Below, piece after piece: positions 15,236-24,287 of a stretch of 64,000 nt of DNA. Both the position numbers and the translations under genes were made by a program. Position 1 is the stretch's first letter. Every line of letters begins with the position of its first letter. The notes beneath the pieces were generated by a model that ran no database searches, had not been told where the DNA came from, and was given only the letters and a program-made list of their open reading frames with translations. Origin of the DNA: Chersky-840 sp036511675 (GTDB lineage: Bacteria; Actinomycetota; Acidimicrobiia; Acidimicrobiales; UBA8190); the NCBI GenBank assembly GCA_036511675.1, contig DATCBU010000097.1, forward strand, positions 1-64,000. The letters run 5' to 3'.

Positions 15236-16432
15236 TCAGACCGCTTCTGTACCACGCTCGATGCCGTGCTCGCCCCGGCGCCGCAGGACCAACGCCGTGG
15301 CCGCCATCATCGTCGCCATGATGAGGTAGGGCACGGCATCGGCCGTCGCCTGGGCCAGCGCGCCGCTGGCGGCGGCGGCGATCCCCTGTCCCGACGCCCA
15401 GGCCAGATTGCCCAGGCCGTAGGCCAGACCGTGGTGGAGCTGGCGGCGATCCGCCCCGTCCCCGATCATGGCGGCGGCGGGCACGAACAGGGTCCCGAAC
15501 GCCGGCAGCCCGATGACGAGTAACACTCCGAGCACCGCCAAGGGCCTGAGCCACGGTGCGAGGACTCCGAAGGCGACGGCCGCCATCAGCGACAGCCGGA
15601 CCGGGGCCATGCGCCCTCGTCGGTCCGCCAGTCGGCCGACCAGCGGGGCGAGCACGACTTCGATCGCAGCCGCGCCCAGGAAGATGCCGGCGATGACGAG
15701 CGCGTCCGCACCCAAACGGTTCAGCCGCAAGGGAGCGAGGACGTCGATGACCCCGAGGGCGAAACCGGCCAGGAAGGTCAGCCACATCCCGACCGAGATG
15801 GCCGGTTCGGTGATGGCGGGGAGCGCGCTGCGCAGGGTCTGGGGGATGCCGACGACCGGCTTGGGCACCAGCAGGCTGGCCACCATCAAGGTGCCACCTC
15901 CGACCGTGGCGGCCGAGAACGCCGGGCCCGTCCCCACGTGGCTGGCCACGGCCCCGATGACCGGCCCGACGAGCGCCCCGCCCACCGCCGCCGAGAATGC
16001 CGTCCCCAGCGCGGCACCACGCCGTTCGGTGCTGGCCGCCGCCGCCAACCAGGCGAGCCCACCCGCCCATGTGCACGCACCGGCGACGCCCTGGATGAAC
16101 CGGGCGGCGTCGAGCAGCCCCAAGGAGTGCCCATAGCCGAAGACGAAGCTGGCCACGCTCATCGCCGCCAGCCCGATCATGACGGCCCGTCGGACACCGA
16201 GCCGGCTGGCGAGCACTCCACCGGGCACGGCGCCGAGGAGCGTCCCCACCGGGTACGAAGCCACCAGAACGCCGGCCTGGGCCTTGGAGAGGCCGAGGGT
16301 GTGGACGTAGTGCGGGAGCAGGGGCGTCAGCGCGGTGAAGAACACGGTGTCGACGAACACGACCGCGCTCACCAGCACGACCAACCCGGGTGCGACCCCC
16401 GATCGACCGGGAGGACGCGCCCGACGTGTCAT
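15236..16432 (-). CDS. MFS transporter (12 transmembrane helices)
   Basis: A 398-residue carrier with about 12 hydrophobic helices and the motif-A loop between helices 2 and 3 (GVLASRLGVRRAVM), repeated as RLADRRGRMAPV in the second half. It resembles drug- or metabolite-proton antiporters. The ATG at 16432 lies four bases after the stop of the FGGY kinase gene, making it the third member of the PLP enzyme-kinase-carrier operon, so it may import or export that pathway's substrate. An open frame extends to 16750, but that part is antisense-like shadow of the kinase. Confidence 0.87.
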   Translation of the reverse strand: MTRRARPPGRSGVAPGLVVLVSAVVFVDTVFFTALTPLLPHYVHTLGLSKAQAGVLVASYPVGTLLGAVPGGVLASRLGVRRAVMIGLAAMSVASFVFGYGHSLGLLDAARFIQGVAGACTWAGGLAWLAAAASTERRGAALGTAFSAAVGGALVGPVIGAVASHVGTGPAFSAATVGGGTLMVASLLVPKPVVGIPQTLRSALPAITEPAISVGMWLTFLAGFALGVIDVLAPLRLNRLGADALVIAGIFLGAAAIEVVLAPLVGRLADRRGRMAPVRLSLMAAVAFGVLAPWLRPLAVLGVLLVIGLPAFGTLFVPAAAMIGDGADRRQLHHGLAYGLGNLAWASGQGIAAAASGALAQATADAVPYLIMATMMAATALVLRRRGEHGIERGTEAV

Positions 16433-16436
16433 CGGA

Positions 16437-18053
16437 TCAGTATGGTCGCAACGCCTCGGGCACCGTCGGGGTCCGGTTGAGCCGGGCGAACATCGGTTTC
16501 TGCGTGCGGTAGAGCCGGGGGAATTCCCGAAACAGCCTGTCGTAGGTGGCAGCGTCGTCGGTATCGGGTTCGAAGCGGGCGTCGACGGGAACGAGTCCGC
16601 TGACCTCATCGGGCTCCACTTCGCCCAGAGCCAGCGCGGCGAACATGGCCGCGCCGCGCAGGTTGGCGTGCAGGGGCTCGGCCACGCGCTCCAGTGTGCG
16701 ACCCATGACATCGGCGTGGATCTGGCACCACAGGTCCGAGGTGGCGCCACCGCCGATCACGCGCAGGGGATCCAGGCGACGCTTGGCGAAACGCTCCACC
16801 GCGTCGTGGAGCCACCGACTGTTGTAGGCGACACCTTCGAGGACGGCCCGCACCAGATGCGCCCGTGTGGTCGCCAACGACAGATTGTGGAAGCCGCCCC
16901 GGGCCCTTCGATCATCGACCGGTGACCGCTCTCCGGCCAACCACGGGGTGAACAGGACGTCACCGCTGCCTGCGGGCGCCGACCCCGCCAGCGCAGTCAT
17001 GGCATCGAAGCGCAGCGGCCCGTCGCCGGTACCGGAGGGAACGAGGCCGTCGTCGGGTGCGATCACGTTGTCGCGCAGCCATTGCAGACAGAGCCCACCC
17101 GTGTCGTGGTTGTCGGCGATCAGGTACCGGCCTGGTGCCAGCCCGGGGACCGACGCGATCTGATGGACGACGTCGGTCTTCTTCATGGGCACGGGGCAGC
17201 TGATCCACGAGGTCGTGCTGATGACGAGATGGGTCTGGTAGTCGAGCACCGCTCCCGAGCCGACCGCGGCGGAATGCAGGTCTGGGGTTCCCGTCACCAC
17301 CACCACGCCTGGTGGAAGTCCGAGCTCGCCGGCAACCGCCTCTCTGACCTCGCCCACCACCGAACCGGTCGCCGCCAGGGGCGGGAGCTTGTCGGCGGGG
17401 ACCCCGGCCCGCGCCACGAGGGCACGGTCGTAGACCAGTCGCTCGGGCCGACGGTTGTCGGTCAGCCACGCCGCGGTCATCGACGCCGGGGAGGCGGCTG
17501 CCACCCCGGTGAACCGCATGGACAGGTAGTCGACAGGCTCCATGTACCAGCGGGCCCGCTGCGCCACGGCGGGCTCGTCGTGCTCGAGGTGCAACATGTG
17601 CCCGATGGGGTCGGCTCCCGACGTCGACGGGGCGCCCCCGCTGCGTCGCACCCATCGCCACAGCGCCCAGGGCGCGTATCCCGACACGGGCCCGCCCACG
17701 GCCCGGCGGGTGTGGGGGCCGCCCCGGCTGTCCATCCACATGACACAGTCGCCCACCGGCCGACCGTCCTCGCCCACGGGGACCGTGCTCGCCCATTGGC
17801 CGGTGCACGACACCGCCACGACCTGCTCGGGGCGAACGGCGCCGCTCGACATCGCCCGACGCGTGGCGTCGGCGATCACGTGCCACCACTCCTCCGCGTC
17901 CTGGACCGCCCCTCCGCCGAGAAGCATGCGGGTGGTGAGCGCGATGTGGTCGCTCCACGCCACCGTGCCGGTCAACGACACCAGGCCGACCTTCGGGCCC
18001 CCCGACCCGAGGTCGACAGCGAGGACGAAGCGCTCGTGACGTGGGGCGGTCAC
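16437..18053 (-). CDS. FGGY-family carbohydrate kinase
   Basis: A 538-residue kinase of the xylulokinase/glycerol-kinase superfamily that phosphorylates a sugar or polyol with ATP. The first ATPase segment is FVLAVDLGSGGPKVGLVS. Others are VAVSCTGQWASTVPV, MWMDSRGG, and the second-domain phosphate loop VTGTPDLHSAAVGSG with the expected Asp. The C-terminal adenosine motif is VIGGGATSDLWCQIHADVMG. It overlaps the upstream PLP-enzyme gene (GTGA). The substrate cannot be read from sequence; the neighbourhood suggests it serves the same pathway as the lyase-like enzyme. Confidence 0.88.
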   Translation of the reverse strand: MTAPRHERFVLAVDLGSGGPKVGLVSLTGTVAWSDHIALTTRMLLGGGAVQDAEEWWHVIADATRRAMSSGAVRPEQVVAVSCTGQWASTVPVGEDGRPVGDCVMWMDSRGGPHTRRAVGGPVSGYAPWALWRWVRRSGGAPSTSGADPIGHMLHLEHDEPAVAQRARWYMEPVDYLSMRFTGVAAASPASMTAAWLTDNRRPERLVYDRALVARAGVPADKLPPLAATGSVVGEVREAVAGELGLPPGVVVVTGTPDLHSAAVGSGAVLDYQTHLVISTTSWISCPVPMKKTDVVHQIASVPGLAPGRYLIADNHDTGGLCLQWLRDNVIAPDDGLVPSGTGDGPLRFDAMTALAGSAPAGSGDVLFTPWLAGERSPVDDRRARGGFHNLSLATTRAHLVRAVLEGVAYNSRWLHDAVERFAKRRLDPLRVIGGGATSDLWCQIHADVMGRTLERVAEPLHANLRGAAMFAALALGEVEPDEVSGLVPVDARFEPDTDDAATYDRLFREFPRLYRTQKPMFARLNRTPTVPEALRPY

Positions 18054-19441
18054 GCCTCCCCGGGGACCTCTTGGTAGCCGTCCATCATGTCGGCCATGAC
18101 GGATTTGATGAAGGTGTCGGCCTCATCGGTCATGCCCCCGGCGACACCGCCGTAGATCGCCCCGGAGCGAGGCGCCTCGTCCTTGTGGTCGCGGGCGTAG
18201 GCCACGGCGTCGGCGAGGTCGACGGCAAAGGCATCGGCCACGCCGGCCTGGGTCTGGGGTCGGGTCACGGCCATGTGCAGCGCGTTGGGGTACTGCTGGC
18301 CGTTGAGGCGCCACCCCCGCAGGCGCATGAAGTCGTTGACGTGGTACACGTCGAAGGCGTCGGAGGTGAAGCTGAACAGGAACGTGGGCCGGCCGCGCAG
18401 TTGCAGCTCCGGATGCGAACGCACCGCCTCCTGCATGGTTGCCGCCGTCTCGAAGATGCGCCGGGCGTGGTGGCGGTAGCCCTCTCGGCCCAGGTGCACC
18501 ATCGAGGACCAGGTGGCGGCGAGCAGCCCGCCCGAGCGCGATCCCTCCATGCCCGGTGAGCAGTACTTGCCCCCGCTCCAGTCGGTGAGGAAGAAGTACT
18601 GCGAGTTGCGCAGCGCCTTGTCTCGGAACGTGAGCACCGACGTGCCCTTGAGGGCGTAGCCGTACTTGTGGGTGTCGGCGGACATCGACGTGACCCCGGG
18701 GATGCGGTAGTCGAAGACCGGGATGTCGTATCCCAGCTCCTGGCCGAAGGGGAGGATGAACCCACCCAGGCAGCTGTCGACATGCAGGCCCACACCGTGA
18801 CGTAGTGCCACGTCCGAGAGCTCGGCGATGGGGTCCACGGTGCCGTAGCCGTAGTTGCAGGCCGAGCCAATGATCGCCACGGTCTGGTCGTCGATGTTCT
18901 CGTCGACCCACCCGACGTCGACGAGCGTGGTGTCGGGGTCGACAGGGGCGCGCCGCAGCTCGATGCCGAACAGGTGGCAGGCCTTGTCGAAGGCCGGGTG
19001 CGCCGTCTCGGGCTTGACCACGTTCGGGCGGGTGACCCCCCGTTCCTGGTGCGCGTGCTCGCGATAGGCGAGCATGGCGTGGGCGATGCTCCCCGTGCCG
19101 CCGGTGGTCACCAGGCCGGCCGGCGTCGAGCCCTCGACCGCCTCGGCGTGGAGGAGGTCCAGGGTCATGGCGATGATCTCGGCCTCGAACTTGGTGGAGC
19201 TGGGGCACATGTCGCGCTGGAGCGAGTTGACGTGGGCGAACAGGCCGAAGGCATGGTTGAGGAAGTGGTAGTGGTCGTGATCGCCGCAGTACATGGTCCC
19301 CGAGCACTTCCCGGTCTCCCAGAAGGCGTCCTCCTCCTTCGCCATCATCTCCAGCTCGCCGAGGATCTCCTCGTGACTCCGGCCGCCTTCGGGGAGCCCC
19401 CGGTGGATGTCGAAGCGGTCGTGGTAAGGGAACGTGCTCAT
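18050..19441 (-). CDS. PLP-dependent lyase/decarboxylase, sphingosine-1-phosphate-lyase-like
   Basis: A 463-residue group II PLP enzyme. The Schiff-base lysine is K259 in SMSADTHKYGYALKG, nearly the signature of eukaryotic and bacterial sphingosine-phosphate lyases. Other PLP contacts are TTGGTGSIAHAM (phosphate), H148 in AHPAFDKA (ring stacking) and D222 in GLHVDSCLGGF. The family cleaves phosphorylated amino alcohols to an aldehyde plus phosphoethanolamine, or decarboxylates amino acids. The ATG at 19441 follows GGGAGGG. It heads an operon with an FGGY kinase and an MFS carrier, so a phospho-substrate made by the kinase is plausible but unproven. Confidence 0.82.
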   Translation of the reverse strand: MSTFPYHDRFDIHRGLPEGGRSHEEILGELEMMAKEEDAFWETGKCSGTMYCGDHDHYHFLNHAFGLFAHVNSLQRDMCPSSTKFEAEIIAMTLDLLHAEAVEGSTPAGLVTTGGTGSIAHAMLAYREHAHQERGVTRPNVVKPETAHPAFDKACHLFGIELRRAPVDPDTTLVDVGWVDENIDDQTVAIIGSACNYGYGTVDPIAELSDVALRHGVGLHVDSCLGGFILPFGQELGYDIPVFDYRIPGVTSMSADTHKYGYALKGTSVLTFRDKALRNSQYFFLTDWSGGKYCSPGMEGSRSGGLLAATWSSMVHLGREGYRHHARRIFETAATMQEAVRSHPELQLRGRPTFLFSFTSDAFDVYHVNDFMRLRGWRLNGQQYPNALHMAVTRPQTQAGVADAFAVDLADAVAYARDHKDEAPRSGAIYGGVAGGMTDEADTFIKSVMADMMDGYQEVPGEA

Positions 19442-19619
19442 GGTGTGGTGCCCTCCCGCGCAAGACGGTGGTCGGGTGGCCCGACCCGAAACGGAGTACG
19501 GCCCGGCCCACTGTACGACAACCCCGCGGCGAGCCCACGGGGTCGCCCCTTGACACATCCGTGTTCCGAGATGATCGTGGATCCCGGCGCCGACACGTGC
19601 GGCGACCGAGGGAGGGATC

Positions 19620-20192
19620 ATGGGTGGTGCCGACACCGAGCACCCGGTGCTCGACCTGCTCGTCGAACGTGGTGCGAATGCCATCGAGCACCCGGGTGGC
19701 ACCCTTCTGGCCCATCTCCGTCGGGTCGCAGCCCTGCTCGACGCATGGGGGGCTCCCGACGGTGTGCAGACGGCGGGGCTGTGCCACGCCTGCTACGGGA
19801 CCGACGGCTTCTCGGTATCGCTCCTGGGCCTCGACGAGCGCCAGGTGCTCGCCGCCAGGATCGGTCGTCGGCCCGAGGCGTGGGTCTATCGGTATGCGAG
19901 TTGCGACCGGGGAGCGGTCTATCCCGAGCTCGGCACGCCGGGCCCCCTGCGGTTCCGGGACCGGTTCACGGGCGACACGTCCACACTTTCCGAACTCGAG
20001 GCCGCCGTCCTGGCCGAGATCACCGCCGCCAACGAGCTGGACCTGGTGACGGTGAACCCGGCCTGGGGCAGAAGGATCGGACCAGATCTCCTCGACCTCG
20101 TGCGCGCCATGGGCCCTCGGTTGAGCGGGGGCGCCCGGGACGCGTGGAACGCGTGGGCCGTTCTGTCGCTCACGCACAGTGGTCGGCCGTAG
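19620..20192 (+). CDS. DUF6817-like protein
   Basis: A 190-residue protein that resembles the DUF6817 family: an N-terminal segment EHPGGTLLAHLRRVAALLDAWG and then GLCHACYGTDGFS, with conserved His and Tyr residues reminiscent of an HD-type metal site. The rest has alternating helices and ends in a Ser/Thr-rich tail. The family has no proven function, but related proteins sit next to natural-product genes. AGGGAGGG precedes the ATG closely, so the start is secure. It is read divergently from the PLP-enzyme operon. Confidence 0.72.
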   Translation: MGGADTEHPVLDLLVERGANAIEHPGGTLLAHLRRVAALLDAWGAPDGVQTAGLCHACYGTDGFSVSLLGLDERQVLAARIGRRPEAWVYRYASCDRGAVYPELGTPGPLRFRDRFTGDTSTLSELEAAVLAEITAANELDLVTVNPAWGRRIGPDLLDLVRAMGPRLSGGARDAWNAWAVLSLTHSGRP

Positions 20193-20324
20193 CGTTCGGC
20201 GTTCGTTCGTCCCCGGTCGACGGGTATCCCGTGCTCAGGAGCCGGCACTTCGTAGGATGCGTACGAACGGAGCGGCCGGAGCAGATTGGGGGCTCGTCGT
20301 TGCCGAGAGCGGGGATCACGGGTC

Positions 20325-20915
20325 ATGAGTGACGAGACGGCCACATCCGCCGACGAGGAGTACTCGCAGGCTGCCCAGTCTTATATCCGCGCCGTGGGAG
20401 CCCGGCTGCGGGTCGTCCGCAACCAATTAGGCCTCTCCCTCCAGGCGGTCGAGGCCACCTCGAACCAGGAGTTCAAAGCGTCGGTGCTCGGTGCCTACGA
20501 GCGGGGCGAGCGGGCGGTGTCGGTGTCGCGGTTGCAGCGGCTGGCCAAGCTCTACAGCGTCAGCGTCGACCAGCTGTTGCCGCACGAGTCCGACGCCACC
20601 CGGTGGTGGATGTCGAAAGACGCCGAGACACCGGGCGCGTCGGGTGCGGCGCCACCGGAGCGTTCCGCCGCACAGCCATGGCAGAACAGCGACACCGTGA
20701 CCATCGACCTCACCCGCTTGCGCGACGTCAGCGGTCCCGAGCGCGATCTCATCCGACGGTTCGTGAGCATGATCCAGGTGCAGCGTCAGGACTTCAACGG
20801 ACAGCTGATCACCATCCGGTCCAGTGACGTCCGCGCCATCGCCTGTCTGTTCGGCATGACCCCTGATGCCATGGGCCGGCGACTCGACGAGCTGAGCTTG
20901 CGCATCAACACCTGA
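20325..20915 (+). CDS. BldD-like helix-turn-helix transcriptional regulator
   Basis: A 196-residue DNA-binding protein. Residues 12-85 form an HTH_3 domain: YIRAVGARLRVVRNQLGLSL, then EFKASVLGAYERGERAVSVSRLQRLAKLYSVSVDQLLP, the pattern found in actinobacterial BldD-like regulators. A Pro/Ala linker leads to a C-terminal domain (residues 120-196) with TVTIDLTRLRDV...RDLIRRFVSMIQVQRQDFNG. In BldD the C-terminal domain binds cyclic di-GMP; I do not see the full RxD-X8-RxxD signature, so ligand binding is uncertain. The ATG at 20325 lies about 67 bases after a TAGGAT at 20253, a possible -10. Confidence 0.8.
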   Translation: MSDETATSADEEYSQAAQSYIRAVGARLRVVRNQLGLSLQAVEATSNQEFKASVLGAYERGERAVSVSRLQRLAKLYSVSVDQLLPHESDATRWWMSKDAETPGASGAAPPERSAAQPWQNSDTVTIDLTRLRDVSGPERDLIRRFVSMIQVQRQDFNGQLITIRSSDVRAIACLFGMTPDAMGRRLDELSLRINT

Positions 20916-20934
20916 GCTCCCGCCCAGGCCGGTC

Positions 20935-21933
20935 TCAGCGCCAGGGGAGCGCGCCTCTCCGGCTCCAGTAGTCCGCTGCAGCCTCGGACACCGAGGCGAG
21001 CTCGTCCCAGTCCTGCTCCGTGAGCGCAAGCTCGAGTGCTCCGAGGTTGGACTGCAATTGCGATCGGGTCACCGCCCCGGACAGGACCACGTCGGCCCAA
21101 GGCTGGCCGAGCGCGGCGGCCAGGGCCACCTGGTCGATGGAAACCCCGTGCCGTGTCGCCACCATCTCGAGGGCGCGCCTGGCGGCGCCCTCGCCGTGGT
21201 CGGTCAACCGACCGTTGGCGAGCGCCTCTTTCACGAGCACCCCCCATCCCCGGGCGCGCGCCTGCTCGAGCGCGGGCCCGACCGACGGCTCGAGGACGTT
21301 CCACGTGGCCTGGACCGTGGAGAAGGGGTTCACGCCATCGACGCCGAGCTCGAGCGCGTGGCGGACGGCATCTGCTTGGCGCGGCCCACTCACCGTCAGC
21401 CCGACAGCCACGCCACTGTCGCGCAGTTCGGCCAGGGCGCGCAGCACCGCATGGTCGTCGAGCACACCACTTTCGAGGGTGGCCGAGTGCACCTGGTAGA
21501 GATCGAGATGGGTGCCGAGCAGCGCCGTGGTCTGCGGCATCTGCTCTCGGAACATGGCCAGGGTGTGGTCCTTGGTTTCGTGCACAGAGGCGGACATGCT
21601 CCACGCCCCGGTGTACCGGTACCCCCATTTCGAGCCGACCGTGAGCGCATCGGGCGCCAGAGCACGGGCGCCCAACCACGACGCCAGGAACTCCTCGGCC
21701 CTTCCGTAGGAGCGGGCTGCGTCGACGTAGCGGATGCCGGCTTCGTAGGCCGCGTCGAGCATGTCGTGGCACCGCTGCTCCAGGGTGGGTCGTGCTCGGT
21801 CGGTGCCGAGGTCTGCGTCTCGCCCCAGGGTGATGTACGCAGGCCGTCCCAACGCAGCGAGGCCGAGGCCGACACGCGTCACCGGGAGTCCGGTGGTCCC
21901 GAGTGTGGTCGTGGGAAGCGCAGTGTTGCTCAC
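20935..21933 (-). CDS. Aldo/keto reductase
   Basis: A 332-residue TIM-barrel NADPH-dependent oxidoreductase. The conserved tetrad is visible as Asp in YVDAARSYGRAEEF (Asp and Tyr), Lys in LTVGSKWGY and a His in DLYQVHSAT. The NADPH-binding C-terminus includes VVLSGAVTRSQLQSNLGAL. It reduces aldehydes or ketones; the substrate is unknown. The GTG at 21933 lies five bases after the stop of the HAD phosphatase gene, so the two are cotranscribed. The reading frame is open further upstream, but that stretch is shadow of the HAD gene. Confidence 0.86.
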   Translation of the reverse strand: MSNTALPTTTLGTTGLPVTRVGLGLAALGRPAYITLGRDADLGTDRARPTLEQRCHDMLDAAYEAGIRYVDAARSYGRAEEFLASWLGARALAPDALTVGSKWGYRYTGAWSMSASVHETKDHTLAMFREQMPQTTALLGTHLDLYQVHSATLESGVLDDHAVLRALAELRDSGVAVGLTVSGPRQADAVRHALELGVDGVNPFSTVQATWNVLEPSVGPALEQARARGWGVLVKEALANGRLTDHGEGAARRALEMVATRHGVSIDQVALAAALGQPWADVVLSGAVTRSQLQSNLGALELALTEQDWDELASVSEAAADYWSRRGALPWR

Positions 21934-21938
21934 CGGGG

Positions 21939-22703
21939 TCAGGGCAGTGCCACGTCTCGAGGGCCCGGCACCACCGACACGCGCCGATCGGAGCCCGGGG
22001 GAGTGCGGCCGTGGCTGATCCAGACAGCCCGCATCCCCGCCGCCAGCGCACCGGTCACGTCGCGTTCCCAGCTGTCGCCCACCATGACGGCGTCTTGGGG
22101 TGCCACGCCGATCAGTTCGAGGGCGTGGGCGAAGACGGCGGGATCGGGTTTCCCGATCCCGATCTCGCCCGAGATGACCACGGCGGCGAGCGAGGAGCCG
22201 ATGCCCGCCTGTTCGATCTTGAGGCGCTGGATGTCCGGAGGCCCGTTTGTCACGAGCGCCACCGGGACCTCGGCCGCCAGATGCGCCACCAGCTCCAGGG
22301 CGCCGGGGAGCGGGGGGTGGCCCGACCGCTGGCCCTGGATGTAGTGCTCGGCCACCTGCTCGGCGACGGCATCGGCGGCGGCCGGCGCCAGCCCACCCGC
22401 CTCCAGCGCTCGACGCCAGGCGCCGCGGCGATACGTCTCGGCCCATGCCGGCAGGCCCCGGACCCGGGGGTGTACCCCCTCGAACGTGGCCCACAGGCCC
22501 TCCCACGACGCAAAGCCCAGCTCGAGGAAGTCCGGGTAGTAAGCCGAGGTCCGCCACAACGACCGCGCCGATTCGATCACCTGCGCGTCCCAGGAGTCCT
22601 TGTCGAGTCCCTCGACGAGGTCGGCCGTGGCCCGCAGCTGGGCCCGGGCAAAGGCTTCTTCCTCGATGAGCGTGTCATCGAGATCGAGCAGGACCGCCCG
22701 CAC
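21939..22703 (-). CDS. HAD-superfamily hydrolase (phosphatase-like)
   Basis: A 254-residue HAD enzyme with all four motifs: nucleophile Asp7 and Asp9 in LLDLDDTLIEEE, Thr in VALVTNGPPD, Lys in IGIGKPDPAVF and the metal-binding acids in VMVGDSWERDVTGA. A helical C1 cap lies between residues 18 and 110. Such enzymes dephosphorylate small metabolites, including nucleotide and sugar phosphates. The GTG at 22703 lies 21 bases after the small ORF at 22724, and the aldo/keto reductase follows five bases after its stop. Confidence 0.86.
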   Translation of the reverse strand: MRAVLLDLDDTLIEEEAFARAQLRATADLVEGLDKDSWDAQVIESARSLWRTSAYYPDFLELGFASWEGLWATFEGVHPRVRGLPAWAETYRRGAWRRALEAGGLAPAAADAVAEQVAEHYIQGQRSGHPPLPGALELVAHLAAEVPVALVTNGPPDIQRLKIEQAGIGSSLAAVVISGEIGIGKPDPAVFAHALELIGVAPQDAVMVGDSWERDVTGALAAGMRAVWISHGRTPPGSDRRVSVVPGPRDVALP

Positions 22704-22723
22704 CGGGTCCCGAGCGGGCCCGC

Positions 22724-22948
22724 TCAGCGCTCGGAGTCCTCGGCGGGGTGTTCGACGACGGCCACCACGCGGCCCGCCATGAAGCGTGCCGTGCGGACGG
22801 CGCGGCCTGAGCGGGTCACTTCGGTGACTTCGACCGAGCCGCGCGAGTTGGAGATCTCCACCCGTCGACCGGCGCGGCTGGCCACGATGTCGAAGCGCTG
22901 GACCCCGTCACCCACGTCCACCACGACCTCGACCCGGTCTCCCTTCAC
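22724..22948 (-). CDS. Small protein of unknown function (74 aa)
   Basis: A 74-residue, mostly beta-strand protein (VEVVVDVGDGVQRFDIVASR, then VEISNSRGSVEVTEVTRSG) that looks like a small barrel. No family is recognised. The case for it being a gene is positional: a TACCAT hexamer 8 bases before the GTG at 22948 fits leaderless transcription, and it directly precedes the HAD and aldo/keto reductase genes on the same strand, giving an apparent three-gene unit. It may bind RNA, DNA or a ligand; nothing in the sequence decides this. Confidence 0.55.
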   Translation of the reverse strand: MKGDRVEVVVDVGDGVQRFDIVASRAGRRVEISNSRGSVEVTEVTRSGRAVRTARFMAGRVVAVVEHPAEDSER

Positions 22949-22956
22949 AGGTGTCC

Positions 22957-22962
22957 ATGGTA
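22957..22962 (-). promoter_or_regulatory. Leaderless -10 hexamer TACCAT
   Basis: TACCAT on the minus strand ends 8 bases before the GTG at 22948. It is the best promoter candidate for the small protein, HAD phosphatase and aldo/keto reductase unit. Confidence 0.5.
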
Positions 22963-23023
22963 CGACGATCGGCAGGCGCCCACCCGGCGGCGACCGGTCC
23001 CGCCCCGCCGCCCACCGGTTGGG

Positions 23024-24232
23024 TCAGCCCGGCGCCGGGGTGAGGGCGTTGGCCTTCGCCACCGATCCGAACCAGCGTGCGCTGGGCTTGGGGCGCCGTT
23101 CGAATGTGTCGGGGTCCACGGCGCAGATGCCGAGTTTGGGGCCGAACCCGAGGTGCCACTCGAAGTTGTCGAGCAGGCTCCACACGAAGTACCCGCGCAC
23201 GTCGATGCCGTCGGAGATGCAGCGGTGCAGGCCCTCGAGCGCGGTGGAGATGAACTCGATCCGCTCGGGGTCGTCCTCGGTGGCGAGCCCGTTCTCGGTC
23301 ACCACCACGGGGAGCCCCGTGTAGGCGGCGGCGCGGCGCACCGTGTACTCCACCACCTGGGGCCAGTACTCGTATCCCATCTGGGTCTGGCGGGTCCCGG
23401 GCTCAGGTTCGACAGGGCCGCCGGGCCCGAGGACGGTGCGCTCGTAGCACTGCACGCCGATGAAGTCGTCCCCGGTGGTGCCGTCGAGGAACGTGTTCTC
23501 GAGGATCTGCTCGGCTGCGTCCCGGGTGCCCTCGCCGCCCTCGCCGGCCACGAGCTCCTCCATCGACAGGGTCATCCCGACGGGGAACGACCCGGGCCCC
23601 GAGCGAAGAGCGTCCACGGCCAGTCGATGGGCCCGGACCATGGCCTCGTTCACCGCGAAGTGCCGGACGTACTCGTCCTTCATCCCCGGCGGGTACAGCC
23701 CCACGGTGTAGCCCAGGACGGCGACGACGTTGGGCTCGTTGATGGTGCACGCCCAGCCGATGAGGTCGCCGAGGTGGGCCACGGCGCGCTCGACATAGCG
23801 GGCGAATCGTTCCGGAGCCTCGGGCGCCTCCCAGCCACCGCGGTCGGTGAGCCAGCGCGGCGTTGTGAAGTGGTGGAAGGTGACGACCGGTGAGACCCCG
23901 CGCTCGTGGCACGCTGCGCACATGCGCCGGTAGTGGTCGAGCGCGGCGATGGAGAACTCGCCTTCCGCCGGCTCGATCCGGCTCCACTCCAACGAGAAGC
24001 GATAGGCACCGAGGCCGAGGTCCGAGACCAGGTCGACGTCCTCGTGCCAGCGGTGGAACGAATCACAGGCGTCGCCGCTCGACGCCACACAGCCCGACTC
24101 GGGGTTGTGCTCCCACTGCCACCAGTCGTTGTTGACGTTGCCGCCCTCGATCTGGTGTGCGGCGGTGGCGGCTCCCCACAAGAACCCTTCGGGGAATCGG
24201 AGTGCCCTCTTGTTCGTCGGTGCGGCGCTCAT
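23024..24232 (-). CDS. Glycoside hydrolase family 1 beta-glucosidase
   Basis: A 402-residue retaining GH1 enzyme hydrolysing beta-glucosides or related beta-glycosides in the cytoplasm (no signal peptide). The N-terminal signature is FPEGFLWGAATAAHQIEGG. The acid/base Glu is E166 in TINEPN and the nucleophile Glu is E313 in VVVTENGLA; W and E residues of the sugar site follow in SLLDNFEWHLGFG. The ATG at 24232 was chosen over the GTG at 24256 because TACCGT lies 7 bases before it. No transporter for glucosides is adjacent. Confidence 0.92.
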   Translation of the reverse strand: MSAAPTNKRALRFPEGFLWGAATAAHQIEGGNVNNDWWQWEHNPESGCVASSGDACDSFHRWHEDVDLVSDLGLGAYRFSLEWSRIEPAEGEFSIAALDHYRRMCAACHERGVSPVVTFHHFTTPRWLTDRGGWEAPEAPERFARYVERAVAHLGDLIGWACTINEPNVVAVLGYTVGLYPPGMKDEYVRHFAVNEAMVRAHRLAVDALRSGPGSFPVGMTLSMEELVAGEGGEGTRDAAEQILENTFLDGTTGDDFIGVQCYERTVLGPGGPVEPEPGTRQTQMGYEYWPQVVEYTVRRAAAYTGLPVVVTENGLATEDDPERIEFISTALEGLHRCISDGIDVRGYFVWSLLDNFEWHLGFGPKLGICAVDPDTFERRPKPSARWFGSVAKANALTPAPG

Positions 24233-24239
24233 AGAGCGC

Positions 24240-24245
24240 ACGGTA
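24240..24245 (-). promoter_or_regulatory. Leaderless -10 hexamer TACCGT
   Basis: TACCGT on the minus strand ends 7 bases before the ATG at 24232 of the beta-glucosidase gene. If it is the -10, the upstream in-frame GTG at 24256 is not transcribed. Confidence 0.5.
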
Positions 24246-24287
24246 GCGGGCTGCACGTCGACGGACCCGACCGCCGGGGGGGCGAGA

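Noticed and set aside
19551..19600. Sigma-70 promoter TTGACA before the gene at 19620
   Set aside because: TTGACA is present, but no TAnnnT lies 16-18 bases downstream; the nearest candidate is 14 bases away. The evidence is too weak to list.
18123..20177. A 684-codon minus-strand frame
   Set aside because: It is an out-of-frame shadow of the PLP enzyme and crosses the divergent gene at 19620. Composition is Arg- and Pro-rich without domains.
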